From Halobacillus amylolyticus (lineage in GTDB: Bacteria > Bacillota > Bacilli > Bacillales > Halobacillaceae): a stretch of DNA of 64,000 nt. Position numbers and translations under genes: made by a program. Positions 17,748 through 25,809 of the stretch are shown here, piece by piece (within the stretch, counting starts at the first letter, position 1; each line of letters opens with the position of its first letter). The notes under the pieces were generated by a model. The model saw nothing but the letters and a program-made list of their open reading frames with translations, searched no databases and was not told the origin of the DNA. The stretch is from the NCBI RefSeq assembly GCF_022921115.1, contig NZ_CP095075.1:496001-560000 (forward strand). Direction: 5' to 3'.

Positions 17748-17777
17748 GCATAATCCACTAGGAACCAGTCATAGAAT
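17748..17777 (+). promoter_or_regulatory. Candidate SigE promoter of spoIVA
   Basis: GCATAAT (17748-17754), a 15-bp spacer and CATAGAAT (17770-17777) match the SigE consensus GnATATT / CATACAAT at nearly every base. B. subtilis spoIVA is SigE dependent. Confidence 0.55.
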
Positions 17778-17828
17778 GAGAGTGTCCAGGCTTGTATGAC
17801 GATGAAATTTTATCTGGGAGGGGATCCT

Positions 17829-19307
17829 TTGGAGAAAGTAGATATCTTTAGCGATATTTCCAAACGGACGAATGGAGATATTTATTTAGGGGTAGTGGGC
17901 GCAGTACGGACAGGAAAATCGACGTTTATTAAAAAATTCATGGAACTTGTTGTCATCCCGAATATGAAGGAAGAGTCGGAAAGAGAGCGTGCTCTTGACG
18001 AACTGCCACAGAGTGCAGCAGGGAAAACAATTATGACGACGGAGCCAAAATTTGTACCCAATCAAGCAGCCAGTATAAGTATTGATGAGCATTTAGACAT
18101 CCGAGTAAGAATGGTAGACTGTGTCGGTTATGCTGTAGATGGCGCAATTGGCTATGAAGATGAACACGGGCCGCGAATGGTTCATACACCATGGTATGAA
18201 GAGGCGATTCCTTTTCATGAAGCCGCAGAGATCGGTACACATAAAGTCATTCAGGAACATTCAACGATCGGAGTTGTCGTGACAACGGATGGTACGATCG
18301 GCGAAATCGCCCGTGAAGATTACGTCGCATCTGAAGAAAAAATCGTCACTGAACTTCGAGAAGTTGGAAAACCATTTATCATGGTCATAAACTCTGCACA
18401 ACCTCACAATGAAAGCACGGAGAGGCTCAGACAAGAACTTGCGGAGAAATATGACATCCCTGTTCTTGCTTTATCTGTAGAAAGTATGCGTGAACAGGAT
18501 GTGCAAAACGTATTGCGTGAGGCATTGTTTGAATTCCCAGTGTTAGAAGTCAATGTTAATCTTCCTAGCTGGGTAATGGTTCTTGACTCTAGACACTGGC
18601 TGCGTAATAATTTGCAAAACGCAATTGAAGAAACGGTGCAGGACATTAAACGATTGCGGGATGTAGATGACGTGATTGGGAATTTTGATCAATATGAACA
18701 TATTACCGGAGCACACATTTCCGGCATGGATCTTGGTGAAGGGGTCGCTGAGATTGATCTGCAGGCGCCAGAATATCTGTATGATCATGTGTTAAAGGAA
18801 ATTGTGGGTGAAGAAATTAGAGGAAAAGATCATCTCCTTGAAATTATGCAAGACTTTGCCCATGCAAAAAGGGAGTATGATCAAGTTGCTGATGCCCTGC
18901 AAATGGTTAAACAAACCGGTTATGGCATTGCAGCGCCTACTTTAGAGGATATGGAACTTGATGAACCGGAAATCATTAGACAAGGCTCAAGGTTTGGTGT
19001 AAGGCTGAAAGCGGTAGCCCCATCGATCCATATGGTGAAAGTCGATGTTCAATCAGAGTTTTCTCCAATTATTGGCACAGAGAAGCAAAGTGAAGAGCTT
19101 GTACGCTATCTAATGCAGGACTTTGAAGAGGACCCACTCTCCATATGGAACTCGGATATCTTCGGCAGATCGTTAAGCTCAATCGTAAGAGAAGGTATTC
19201 AAGCTAAGCTATCTCTAATGCCGGAGAATGCCAGGTATAAACTAAAAGATACGTTGGAGAGAATCATTAATGAAGGCTCTGGCGGAATGATTGCAATCAT
19301 TTTATAA
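17829..19307 (+). CDS. spoIVA: Spore morphogenetic ATPase SpoIVA
   Basis: A 492-residue protein, the same length as in B. subtilis, very strongly conserved. It forms the basement layer of the spore coat on the outer forespore membrane by ATP-driven polymerisation. The Walker A motif GAVRTGKST is at 24-32 and the Walker B-like VDCVGY near 96; the C terminus (SIWNSDIFGRSLSSIVREG to IAIIL) is the membrane-localisation end. The start is TTG 17829 after GGGAGGGG, giving LEKVDIF as the first residues; upstream in-frame ATG codons would add residues absent from the family. It has its own likely SigE promoter. Confidence 0.96.
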   Translation: MEKVDIFSDISKRTNGDIYLGVVGAVRTGKSTFIKKFMELVVIPNMKEESERERALDELPQSAAGKTIMTTEPKFVPNQAASISIDEHLDIRVRMVDCVGYAVDGAIGYEDEHGPRMVHTPWYEEAIPFHEAAEIGTHKVIQEHSTIGVVVTTDGTIGEIAREDYVASEEKIVTELREVGKPFIMVINSAQPHNESTERLRQELAEKYDIPVLALSVESMREQDVQNVLREALFEFPVLEVNVNLPSWVMVLDSRHWLRNNLQNAIEETVQDIKRLRDVDDVIGNFDQYEHITGAHISGMDLGEGVAEIDLQAPEYLYDHVLKEIVGEEIRGKDHLLEIMQDFAHAKREYDQVADALQMVKQTGYGIAAPTLEDMELDEPEIIRQGSRFGVRLKAVAPSIHMVKVDVQSEFSPIIGTEKQSEELVRYLMQDFEEDPLSIWNSDIFGRSLSSIVREGIQAKLSLMPENARYKLKDTLERIINEGSGGMIAIIL

Positions 19308-19339
19308 CGGCTCCTAACAGGGCCGTTTTAATTTTTTTG
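19306..19339 (+). terminator. Terminator of spoIVA
   Basis: AACGGC/GCCGTT stem (19306-19311 with 19322-19327) that starts within the stop codon, followed by TTAATTTTTTT. Confidence 0.7.
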
Positions 19340-19406
19340 CTAAAAAATTATCCTGTATGAAGTATTTGTGACTCAAACCTTTATTAATAGATGATAATCT
19401 AAGGAT

Positions 19407-19449
19407 AAACCTTCTAAAACCTTGATATAATAAGGTTTAGAAGGTTTTT
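19407..19449 (+). terminator. Second strong hairpin-T structure before hbs
   Basis: A long stem with one bulged A (19407-19423 with 19432-19447) ends in TTTTTA. It backs up the spoIVA terminator and shields the hbs promoter from read-through. Confidence 0.75.
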
Positions 19450-19504
19450 ATTGTAACGAGAGATTTAATGAAAATGTCTATAAAATCTTGATAAAAAATC
19501 AGGA

Positions 19505-19526
19505 AAATCGCTTCGCTAAGCGATTT
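19505..19526 (+). repeat. Perfect 9-bp inverted repeat upstream of hbs promoter
   Basis: AAATCGCTT and AAGCGATTT separated by CGCT. There is no T run; it sits 16 bp before the -35 box and could be an operator or an RNA hairpin. Confidence 0.5.
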
Positions 19527-19541
19527 ATCGACGATTCTCTA

Positions 19542-19570
19542 TTGAATTATACGGCAAACTCGTTTAATAT
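19542..19570 (+). promoter_or_regulatory. SigA-type promoter of hbs
   Basis: TTGAAT (19542-19547), 17-bp spacer, TAATAT (19565-19570). The leader of about 90 bases contains two small hairpins, 19578-19592 (GTCATC/GATGAC) and 19610-19629 (AAGTGAAA/TTTCACTT). Confidence 0.65.
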
Positions 19571-19665
19571 AAGGCTTGTCATCAAAGATGACTGTTAAAT
19601 AAGCATTTTAAGTGAAAGTTGTTTCACTTGAAAGAGACCAACCTTCTTGGGAGGAGGTGAATGTC

Positions 19666-19938
19666 ATGAACAAAACTGATCTAATTAATGCTGTATCAGA
19701 AAAGGCAGAGCTTTCTAAAAAAGATGCAACTCAAGCAGTTGACTCTGTATTCGAATCTATCATGGGATCACTACAAGATGGTGAGAAAGTACAGCTTATC
19801 GGATTCGGTAACTTCGAAGTACGTGAACGTGCGGCACGTAAAGGCCGTAACCCACAGACTGGTGAGGAGATCGAAATCTCTGCAAGTAAAGTTCCAGCTT
19901 TCAAACCAGGTAAAGCCCTAAAAGACGCTGTTAAATAA
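19666..19938 (+). CDS. hbs: DNA-binding protein HU
   Basis: The 90-residue nucleoid protein HBsu. It begins [20 protein letters not shown] and has the HU signature [21 protein letters not shown] (about 46-66) whose arm enters the minor groove. It compacts DNA and is essential in B. subtilis. ATG 19666 follows a very strong SD (GGGAGGAGGTGA); an ATG at 19661 is out of frame and meets TGA after two codons. The frame is open upstream to 19612 but without a ribosome-binding site. Confidence 0.97.
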   Translation: MNKTDLINAVSEKAELSKKDATQAVDSVFESIMGSLQDGEKVQLIGFGNFEVRERAARKGRNPQTGEEIEISASKVPAFKPGKALKDAVK

Positions 19939-19955
19939 ATAGCTACATAGGGCCG

Positions 19956-19986
19956 AAAGGGTGCTAATTTTAGCACCCTTTTTTAA
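19956..19986 (+). terminator. Terminator of hbs
   Basis: Stem AAAGGGTGCTA with its complement around an ATTTT loop (19956-19966 with 19971-19981), then TTTTT. Confidence 0.85.
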
Positions 19987-20002
19987 TAGCGAAAAGCGAT
20001 AA

Positions 20003-20113
20003 GATCCAGCTTTGATATTTAGCGTCGGCGCCCAAACACTTGATCATCAGCAGTGCGCTCCTCAGGCTGGCAGGAAGCGAGTCAGTTCAGCATTGGAGAA
20101 CTTAGCTGGAATC
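20003..20113. repeat. Possible short palindromic repeat element between hbs and mtrB
   Basis: About 111 bp bounded by near-complementary ends: GATCCAGCT (20003-20011) and AGCTGGAATC (20104-20113), which pair except for one extra base. Inside is a further dyad AGTTC/GAACT (20084-20088 with 20098-20102). The stretch is visibly more GC-rich than its flanks and has no reading frame. It resembles dispersed non-coding repeats seen in Bacillaceae genomes (recalled, not searched). Only one copy is seen in this window. Confidence 0.4.
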
Positions 20114-20214
20114 CCTTTAAACGTGTTTACAATACGTCTCTGCTAGTAAAAAGCTTCGATTTTTGGCATAATATAAGGGGTAAAAGAGAGTAAGACTAGA
20201 AAGGGGATAGACTG

Positions 20215-20439
20215 ATGGCAACATCCGAAAATGATTTTTTTGTAATCAAAGCACAAGAAGACGGTGTGAACGTGATAGGTTTGACCAGAGGAACAGACAC
20301 ACGCTTTCATCATTCTGAAAAACTTGATCGGGGAGAAGTGATGATTGCCCAGTTCACTGAGCATACATCTGCAGTTAAAGTTCGTGGCAAGGCTGTCATT
20401 CAAACACGGCACGGAGAAATGACGACAGAAGCAGAGTAA
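20215..20439 (+). CDS. mtrB: Tryptophan RNA-binding attenuation protein TRAP
   Basis: A 74-residue protein almost identical in pattern to B. subtilis MtrB. It forms an 11-subunit ring that, with bound tryptophan, wraps RNA carrying (G/U)AG repeats. Tryptophan-pocket residues lie in GLTRGTDT (about 22-29) and [12 protein letters not shown]-contact residues Lys36, Lys55 and Arg57 (B. subtilis Lys37, Lys56, Arg58) are present, with Arg39 in place of Lys40. In B. subtilis mtrB follows folE; here it follows hbs directly. The usual target, the trp operon, is absent from the aro cluster downstream. SD AAAGGGG precedes ATG 20215. Confidence 0.95.
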   Translation: MATSENDFFVIKAQEDGVNVIGLTRGTDTRFHHSEKLDRGEVMIAQFTEHTSAVKVRGKAVIQTRHGEMTTEAE

Positions 20440-20493
20440 TTTGCTCTGCTTATGACTTTATAATACATATAAAAGGCTTCGGACATAGATATA

Positions 20494-20502
20494 TGCTATA
20501 AT
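20494..20502 (+). promoter_or_regulatory. Extended -10 promoter before hepS
   Basis: TGC followed by TATAAT (20497-20502) makes an extended -10; no convincing -35. It would drive hepS-menG-hepT. Confidence 0.45.
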
Positions 20503-20548
20503 GGGTATGACTTTATTCGTGTTTATGAAAGGGACTAGGTGATAAAAG

Positions 20549-21343
20549 GTGAACACATCAGAAATGAATATACAACAACTCAAACAAAAGATAGCCTCCC
20601 AAGTTCGCCACCCTTTTTTGGCGAAGTTTATCCCCGAGCCAATTATTGATGAAGACAAGCTTGTTATCTTGTCTTCAATAATGGATCATACCACACTATC
20701 TCCTGTTAAAAGGGAACAGTATGTGATCACAACGATGCTCGTTCAAATAGCCCTTGATACTCACGACCTGGTCACATTAACTGATGAAGACGATGAGAAA
20801 GAAACCATTCGAACACGCCAGCTTACTGTACTCGCAGGGGATTATTATAGCGGTTTGTATTATTATTTGCTTTCAAAGCTCGACGATATTCCTATGATAC
20901 GGACACTTGCCGGAGCAATTAAGGAAATCAACGAGTTGAAAATGGAGTTATATTATAAAGATGTGGATTCCTTTCAAGAATTTTTAGCTTCACTTAAAAA
21001 AATTGAGTCATTGCTCATTCAACGTGTGGCTACCTACGTCCAGAAGACGACCATCAATGATATGGCTGGCGAATGGCTGCTCGCGAAAAGACTAATTGAT
21101 GAAAAAACGAGTTATCAAGAGGGTAAATTTTCACCTGTTATTGACCTTCTAGTGAGAAAACCGGGTTCGCTTGAAACTAGCACCCAGGTTATGTTGAGCT
21201 TAGAGCAAATGTTGCAGAAACATATTACTCGTTTAGAGGCTACTGTTTCTCAATTACCGATTCATTTCAAATGGCTAAAGTCTTATATCCATATGGCTAT
21301 CCATGACAAGTTTTATGAGAAACCTATCGTAGAGGAAGGGTAA
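20549..21343 (+). CDS. hepS: Heptaprenyl diphosphate synthase component I
   Basis: A 264-residue all-helical regulatory subunit of the two-part heptaprenyl diphosphate synthase (also named gerC1). It lacks the aspartate-rich catalytic motifs, which are on HepT, and fixes product length at C35. Identification rests on size, the conserved [28 protein letters not shown] block (about 47-74) and its position before menG and hepT. The start is GTG 20549 with AGGTG upstream. Confidence 0.88.
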   Translation: MNTSEMNIQQLKQKIASQVRHPFLAKFIPEPIIDEDKLVILSSIMDHTTLSPVKREQYVITTMLVQIALDTHDLVTLTDEDDEKETIRTRQLTVLAGDYYSGLYYYLLSKLDDIPMIRTLAGAIKEINELKMELYYKDVDSFQEFLASLKKIESLLIQRVATYVQKTTINDMAGEWLLAKRLIDEKTSYQEGKFSPVIDLLVRKPGSLETSTQVMLSLEQMLQKHITRLEATVSQLPIHFKWLKSYIHMAIHDKFYEKPIVEEG

Positions 21344-21347
21344 AACG

Positions 21348-22058
21348 ATGCAGCAACAATCGAAAGAAGAACGTGTTCATCACGTATTTGAGAAAATATA
21401 TAGCCGCTATGACCGGATGAATTCTATTATTTCATTTCAACAGCATAGGTTGTGGCGGAAAGATGTTATGAGGCGCATGAATGTTTCAAAAGGTGATCAT
21501 ACTCTCGATGTGTGTTGCGGTACGGGAGATTGGACGATGGCTTTGGCAGAAGAAGTCGGACCTACTGGCAAGGTTGTAGGGCTTGATTTTAGTGTCAATA
21601 TGCTTTCAGTCGGAATTAAAAAGAAAATCGCCTCACGAAAAAAGCAAGTGGAATTTGAGCACGGCAACGCGATGGAACTTCCATTTGAAGATAATCAGTT
21701 CGATCATGTAACGATTGGATTCGGTTTAAGAAATGTTCCAGATTACCTACAGGTTCTTAAAGAAATGCATCGGGTAGTTAAACCGGGAGGAAAGGTTGTT
21801 TGCTTAGAAACTTCTCAGCCTACAAACCCCATTTTTAAACGTCTTTACTATTTTTATTTCAGAAACATTATGCCATTGTTTGGAAAACTGTTTGCTAAAA
21901 GTTATCAGGAGTATAGCTGGCTTCATGAATCGGCAAAGGATTTCCCTGGTAAAAATGAATTAGCAGCAATGTTTTATCGAGTAGGACTAAAAAATGTTGA
22001 AGTAAAACCCTATACCGGTGGAGTGGCAGCCATGCATATCGGGAAGAAGCAATTGTAA
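21348..22058 (+). CDS. menG: Demethylmenaquinone methyltransferase
   Basis: A 236-residue SAM-dependent methyltransferase (MenG/UbiE, gerC2) that performs the last step of menaquinone synthesis. SAM motif I is [11 protein letters not shown] (about 50-60); the family block GFGLRNVPD lies near 125 and [12 protein letters not shown] near 146. It starts four bases after hepS stops and is followed by hepT, so prenyl chain synthesis and ring methylation are co-expressed. Confidence 0.95.
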   Translation: MQQQSKEERVHHVFEKIYSRYDRMNSIISFQQHRLWRKDVMRRMNVSKGDHTLDVCCGTGDWTMALAEEVGPTGKVVGLDFSVNMLSVGIKKKIASRKKQVEFEHGNAMELPFEDNQFDHVTIGFGLRNVPDYLQVLKEMHRVVKPGGKVVCLETSQPTNPIFKRLYYFYFRNIMPLFGKLFAKSYQEYSWLHESAKDFPGKNELAAMFYRVGLKNVEVKPYTGGVAAMHIGKKQL

Positions 22059-22077
22059 TGACCGGGGATGAGGATTA

Positions 22078-23049
22078 ATGAAATTAGCAATGATTTATTC
22101 ATTTTTAAAACAGGATTTAGCTAAAATTGAAGACGCAGTAAACGAAACGATACAGTCAGAAAACCCTGTCCTTCGTGAAGCTTCAGGTCAACTGCTGCAT
22201 GCGGGCGGAAAACGGATCCGTCCTGTTTTTGTTTTGCTGGCGGGAAAATTCGGCGACTATAACTTGGAGCGAATGAAAGCTGTCGCTGTGTCCCTTGAAC
22301 TAATACATACTGCCTCACTTGTTCATGATGATGTGATTGATGAAGCAGAACTTCGAAGGGGCCAGCCCACGATTAAGTCAAAATGGGACAACCGAATTGC
22401 CATGTACACAGGCGATTACATTTTTGCCCGCTCATTAGAAAATTTATCAACACTCGATAACCCAAGAGCACATCAAATTTTGGCAAAGACAATGGTTGAG
22501 CTCTGTTTAGGTGAAATTGACCAAATACAAGACAAATATACTGTTGAGCAGAACTTCCGGAATTATCTGCGCCGAATCAAAAGAAAGACGGCTATTCTTA
22601 TTGCTGCAAGCTGTCGCTTAGGTGCCATCGCTGCAAATGCTACTAAAGAAACAGAGCTTGCTTTATATCGCTATGGTTACTTTGTAGGAATGTCCTATCA
22701 AATCATCGATGACGTGTTAGATTTCACGGCATCTGAGAAAGATTTAGGCAAACCGGCAGGAAGTGACTTACTTCATGGAAATATTACCTTACCTGTTCTG
22801 TTTTCTATGGAGGATAAGGAATTCAAACAACAACTGGTAGATATGTTTAAGAGTGAGGAGGAGCTTACATCCGCTGACATAGAACCATTACTTGAAAAGA
22901 TCCAGTCCAATGGTTCGATTGAACGCTCCTTAGAGGTGAGCGATCAATATTTAAGCAAAGCCTATCAATCATTAAGCGAGCTGCCTAACTTACGGGCAAA
23001 GCAAACACTAAAAGGGATTGCTAAATATATCGGAAAAAGAAGGGCGTAA
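22078..23049 (+). CDS. hepT: Heptaprenyl diphosphate synthase component II
   Basis: The catalytic subunit, 323 residues, of the trans-prenyltransferase family. The first aspartate-rich motif HDDVIDEAELRRG is near 81-93 and the second, IIDDVLDF, near 211. With HepS it elongates farnesyl diphosphate to the C35 tail of MK-7. ATG 22078 follows GGGGATGAGGA; the gene ends the hepS-menG-hepT unit. Confidence 0.95.
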   Translation: MKLAMIYSFLKQDLAKIEDAVNETIQSENPVLREASGQLLHAGGKRIRPVFVLLAGKFGDYNLERMKAVAVSLELIHTASLVHDDVIDEAELRRGQPTIKSKWDNRIAMYTGDYIFARSLENLSTLDNPRAHQILAKTMVELCLGEIDQIQDKYTVEQNFRNYLRRIKRKTAILIAASCRLGAIAANATKETELALYRYGYFVGMSYQIIDDVLDFTASEKDLGKPAGSDLLHGNITLPVLFSMEDKEFKQQLVDMFKSEEELTSADIEPLLEKIQSNGSIERSLEVSDQYLSKAYQSLSELPNLRAKQTLKGIAKYIGKRRA

Positions 23050-23098
23050 GAGTTTGCCACAATCCGTATTCTTTGGTAGAATCTTTAATGGCACTTGT

Positions 23099-23112
23099 TA
23101 AAAGCGCTTTCA
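23099..23112 (+). promoter_or_regulatory. Catabolite-response-element-like site before ndk
   Basis: TAAAAGCGCTTTCA matches the cre consensus TGWAANCGNTNWCA at 13 of 14 positions; the usual G at position 2 is A. It overlaps the likely ndk promoter region (TATACA at 23116). Confidence 0.3.
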
Positions 23113-23142
23113 GACTATACATAAAGCTTGGGGTGGATATTC

Positions 23143-23589
23143 ATGGAAAAAACATTTTTAATGGTTAAGCCTGATGGTGTTCAAAGAAATCTTATTGGAG
23201 ATATTACTTCGAGGTTCGAAAAGAAAGGTTATAAGCTAGCAGGCGCAAAATTAATGACGATTAAAGAGGCGCTTGCTGAAGAACATTACGGAGAGCATAG
23301 TGATAAACCTTTCTTCGGAGAGCTAGTAGGATTCATTACTTCCGGCCCCGTGTTTGCAATGGTGTGGGAAGGTGAAAATGTCATTGCTACGGCACGTCAA
23401 ATGATGGGCGCAACGAACCCGAAAGATGCTGCAGCTGGTACAATTCGTGGTGATTATGGTGTTACAGTTGGCAAGAATGTTATTCACGGATCTGACTCCA
23501 GCGAAAGTGCTGATCGAGAAATCAAACTATTTTTTGATAAAGCAGAACTAATCACATACGAAAAAGATAACCTAGCATGGGTCTATTAA
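23143..23589 (+). CDS. ndk: Nucleoside diphosphate kinase
   Basis: A 148-residue enzyme that transfers the gamma phosphate of ATP to nucleoside diphosphates through a phosphohistidine. [13 protein letters not shown] is at 7-19 and the active-site NVIHGSDS (His near 115) is intact. ATG 23143 follows GGGGTGG; the upstream in-frame codon at 23128 lies inside the untranslated leader. A strong terminator follows. Confidence 0.96.
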   Translation: MEKTFLMVKPDGVQRNLIGDITSRFEKKGYKLAGAKLMTIKEALAEEHYGEHSDKPFFGELVGFITSGPVFAMVWEGENVIATARQMMGATNPKDAAAGTIRGDYGVTVGKNVIHGSDSSESADREIKLFFDKAELITYEKDNLAWVY

Positions 23590-23598
23590 ACGAATGTG

Positions 23599-23632
23599 AA
23601 AACCGCCTTTATATAAAGGCGGTTTTTTTATT
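23599..23632 (+). terminator. Terminator of ndk
   Basis: Perfect 12-bp stem AAAACCGCCTTT with its complement (23599-23610 with 23615-23626), ATAT loop and seven T. Confidence 0.9.
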
Positions 23633-23703
23633 GGCTAGAAATATTTACACATCCTGCTCCTTGAAGTAATCTTAAAAGATAATGGAACGTCAGGGGTGTT
23701 GTT

Positions 23704-24477
23704 ATGAGCCATGATTATGAAGAGTTTGTCGCAAATGTAAAACAGAAATCTGGTATTGATTTATATCTTTATAAAGAAGCGCAGATGAAACGCAGATTGA
23801 CATCCCTCCGTGATCGAAGAGGATTCGGTAATTTCCGCGATTATTACCAGTCACTACATAGTAATGGGGAATTATTTAGTGAACTGCTAGATAGGATGAC
23901 GATCAACGTGTCTGAATTTTATCGCAACCGGCAAAGGTGGGACGTGCTCGAAAAGAAAGTTCTCCCTCATTTATTGAAAGAAAGAAGAAAAATTAAAGTG
24001 TGGAGTGCAGCTTGTTCTACAGGGGAAGAACCCTATACGCTAGCAATCATTCTTAGTCAATATCTCCCACTGGAACAAATAAAGGTAATTGCGACAGATA
24101 TTGACGAAAAAGCATTACAACGGGCAAAGCTTGGAATTTATCCTGAACGTTCATTAAGAGAAATGCCTAATGATTTGAAGAATCAGTATTTTACACAGCA
24201 AAAAAAATTGTATAAAATAAGCAACAATATAAAACAATGTGTCACATTCAAAAAGCATAATTTACTAGCTGATCGCTATGAAAGCTATTGTGACTTAATC
24301 GTATGCAGAAATGTACTTATCTATTTTACAGAAGAAGCCAAATCAGGAATCTATACCAAATTTAGTGAAGCACTAAACAAAGATGGGATCTTTTTTGTAG
24401 GGAGTACGGAACAAATTTTCACACCCAGCCAGTACGGCTTCCGTTCATTTGATACATTCTTTTATAAAAAAGAGTGA
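23704..24477 (+). CDS. cheR: Chemotaxis protein methyltransferase CheR
   Basis: A 257-residue SAM-dependent enzyme that methylates glutamates on chemoreceptors. An N-terminal helical CheR_N domain (about 1-75) is followed by the catalytic domain with [15 protein letters not shown] (about 100-114) and [12 protein letters not shown] (about 198-209). B. subtilis has cheR at the same place, between ndk and aroF. The SD (AGGGGTG) is slightly distant from ATG 23704. Confidence 0.95.
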   Translation: MSHDYEEFVANVKQKSGIDLYLYKEAQMKRRLTSLRDRRGFGNFRDYYQSLHSNGELFSELLDRMTINVSEFYRNRQRWDVLEKKVLPHLLKERRKIKVWSAACSTGEEPYTLAIILSQYLPLEQIKVIATDIDEKALQRAKLGIYPERSLREMPNDLKNQYFTQQKKLYKISNNIKQCVTFKKHNLLADRYESYCDLIVCRNVLIYFTEEAKSGIYTKFSEALNKDGIFFVGSTEQIFTPSQYGFRSFDTFFYKKE

Positions 24478-24642
24478 GAATCATTGCGAGGACATGGGGT
24501 TATCAAATAAATGGCAAGGGTGCTTAAACTCTATTAAATCACAAATTCATTGATTTTTTAAAACTTTGCAACGTTAAAGCACACAAATATCGATGTGTAT
24601 GATATAGTAATATTTAAAATTTACTACAGGGGGTCGTCATCT

Positions 24643-25809
24643 ATGCGTTATTTAACAGCTGGAGAATCACATGGGAAGCAGTTGACAACAATTATCGAAG
24701 GGGTACCATCACATCTTCCTCTTGTTGCAGATCAAATTAATGAATCATTGATCCGCCGGCAAGGTGGACATGGACGTGGCCGGAGAATGCAAATTGAAAA
24801 AGATTTAGTCGAGATCACGAGCGGGGTCCGACATGGTTATACACTTGGTTCACCAATCTCGCTTGTTGTACATAATGATGACTTTAAACATTGGCGCAAT
24901 ATAATGGGCGATGAGCCACTAGCTGATGATGCCGAGGTGAGACGGACAATTTCCAGACCGAGACCTGGTCATGCTGATCTGAATGGTGGTTTAAAATATG
25001 GACACAGGGATATGCGAAATGTGTTAGAACGTTCGTCGGCCCGTGAAACAGCAGCTAGAGTAGGGGCAGGTGCTGTTGCAAAAATTTTGCTACGCGAACT
25101 TGGAATAGAGGTTGCGGGCTATGTTCGTGAGATCGCTGGTATTGTCAGTGATGTTGATGAAAGTTTATCACTTAAAGAGCGCGCCGCTATATCAGAAGCC
25201 TCTCCAGTGCGTACGTTTGACGAAGAAGCCGCCAATAAAATGATGGAAGCGATCGACCAAGCTAAAAAAGAAGGAGATTCAATTGGTGGGGTTGCTGAAG
25301 TATATGTTGAAGGAATGCCGCCGGGATTAGGATCATATGTCCATTATGATCGCAAATTAGATGGCAGAATTGCTGGAAGTGTGATGAGCATCAATGCTTT
25401 TAAAGGGGTAGAGTTCGGCATTGGCTTTGAAGCGGCTAGAAAGAATGGCAGCGAAGTCCATGATGAAATCTTATGGAGTGAGGAACGTGGCTATTACCGC
25501 GGAACAAACCGTCTAGGCGGTTTTGAAGGTGGAATGACTACGGGGATGCCTATTGTTGTAAAAGGTGTTATGAAGCCGATTCCTACGTTGTATAAACCAT
25601 TACAAAGTGTCGATATTGAAACAAAAGAACCTTTTCAAGCAAGTATAGAACGCTCTGACTCTTGTGCGGTTCCGGCAGCCTCTGTTGTTATGGAACATAT
25701 CGTAGCATTCGAGCTGGCTAAAGCGATTACTGAAGAATTTCCTTCTGACTATTTCCCGCGTCTGAAGCGTGCAGTAGATGACTATCGCAAGGAGGTTCAC
25801 AGCTTTTAA
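24643..25809 (+). CDS. aroC: Chorismate synthase (aroC; aroF in B. subtilis)
   Basis: A 388-residue FMN-dependent enzyme making chorismate from EPSP. The N terminus [13 protein letters not shown], the [15 protein letters not shown] block (about 39-53) and the GHADLNGG / [14 protein letters not shown] block (about 108-140) are chorismate synthase signatures. It opens the aromatic gene run. ATG 24643 follows CAGGGGG; it ends at the base just before the aroB start codon. The 165-base region upstream (24478-24642) has no gene; TTAAAG and TATGAT around 24574-24603 could be a weak promoter. Confidence 0.95.
   Translation: MRYLTAGESHGKQLTTIIEGVPSHLPLVADQINESLIRRQGGHGRGRRMQIEKDLVEITSGVRHGYTLGSPISLVVHNDDFKHWRNIMGDEPLADDAEVRRTISRPRPGHADLNGGLKYGHRDMRNVLERSSARETAARVGAGAVAKILLRELGIEVAGYVREIAGIVSDVDESLSLKERAAISEASPVRTFDEEAANKMMEAIDQAKKEGDSIGGVAEVYVEGMPPGLGSYVHYDRKLDGRIAGSVMSINAFKGVEFGIGFEAARKNGSEVHDEILWSEERGYYRGTNRLGGFEGGMTTGMPIVVKGVMKPIPTLYKPLQSVDIETKEPFQASIERSDSCAVPAASVVMEHIVAFELAKAITEEFPSDYFPRLKRAVDDYRKEVHSF

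Noticed and set aside
19661..19669. ATG TCA TGA mini-frame before hbs
   Set aside because: The ATG touches the SD with no spacing; initiation at 19666 is better placed.
20003..20214. TRAP-binding (G/U)AG repeats upstream of mtrB
   Set aside because: GAG and TAG triplets occur but without the regular 2-3 base spacing needed for a TRAP site.
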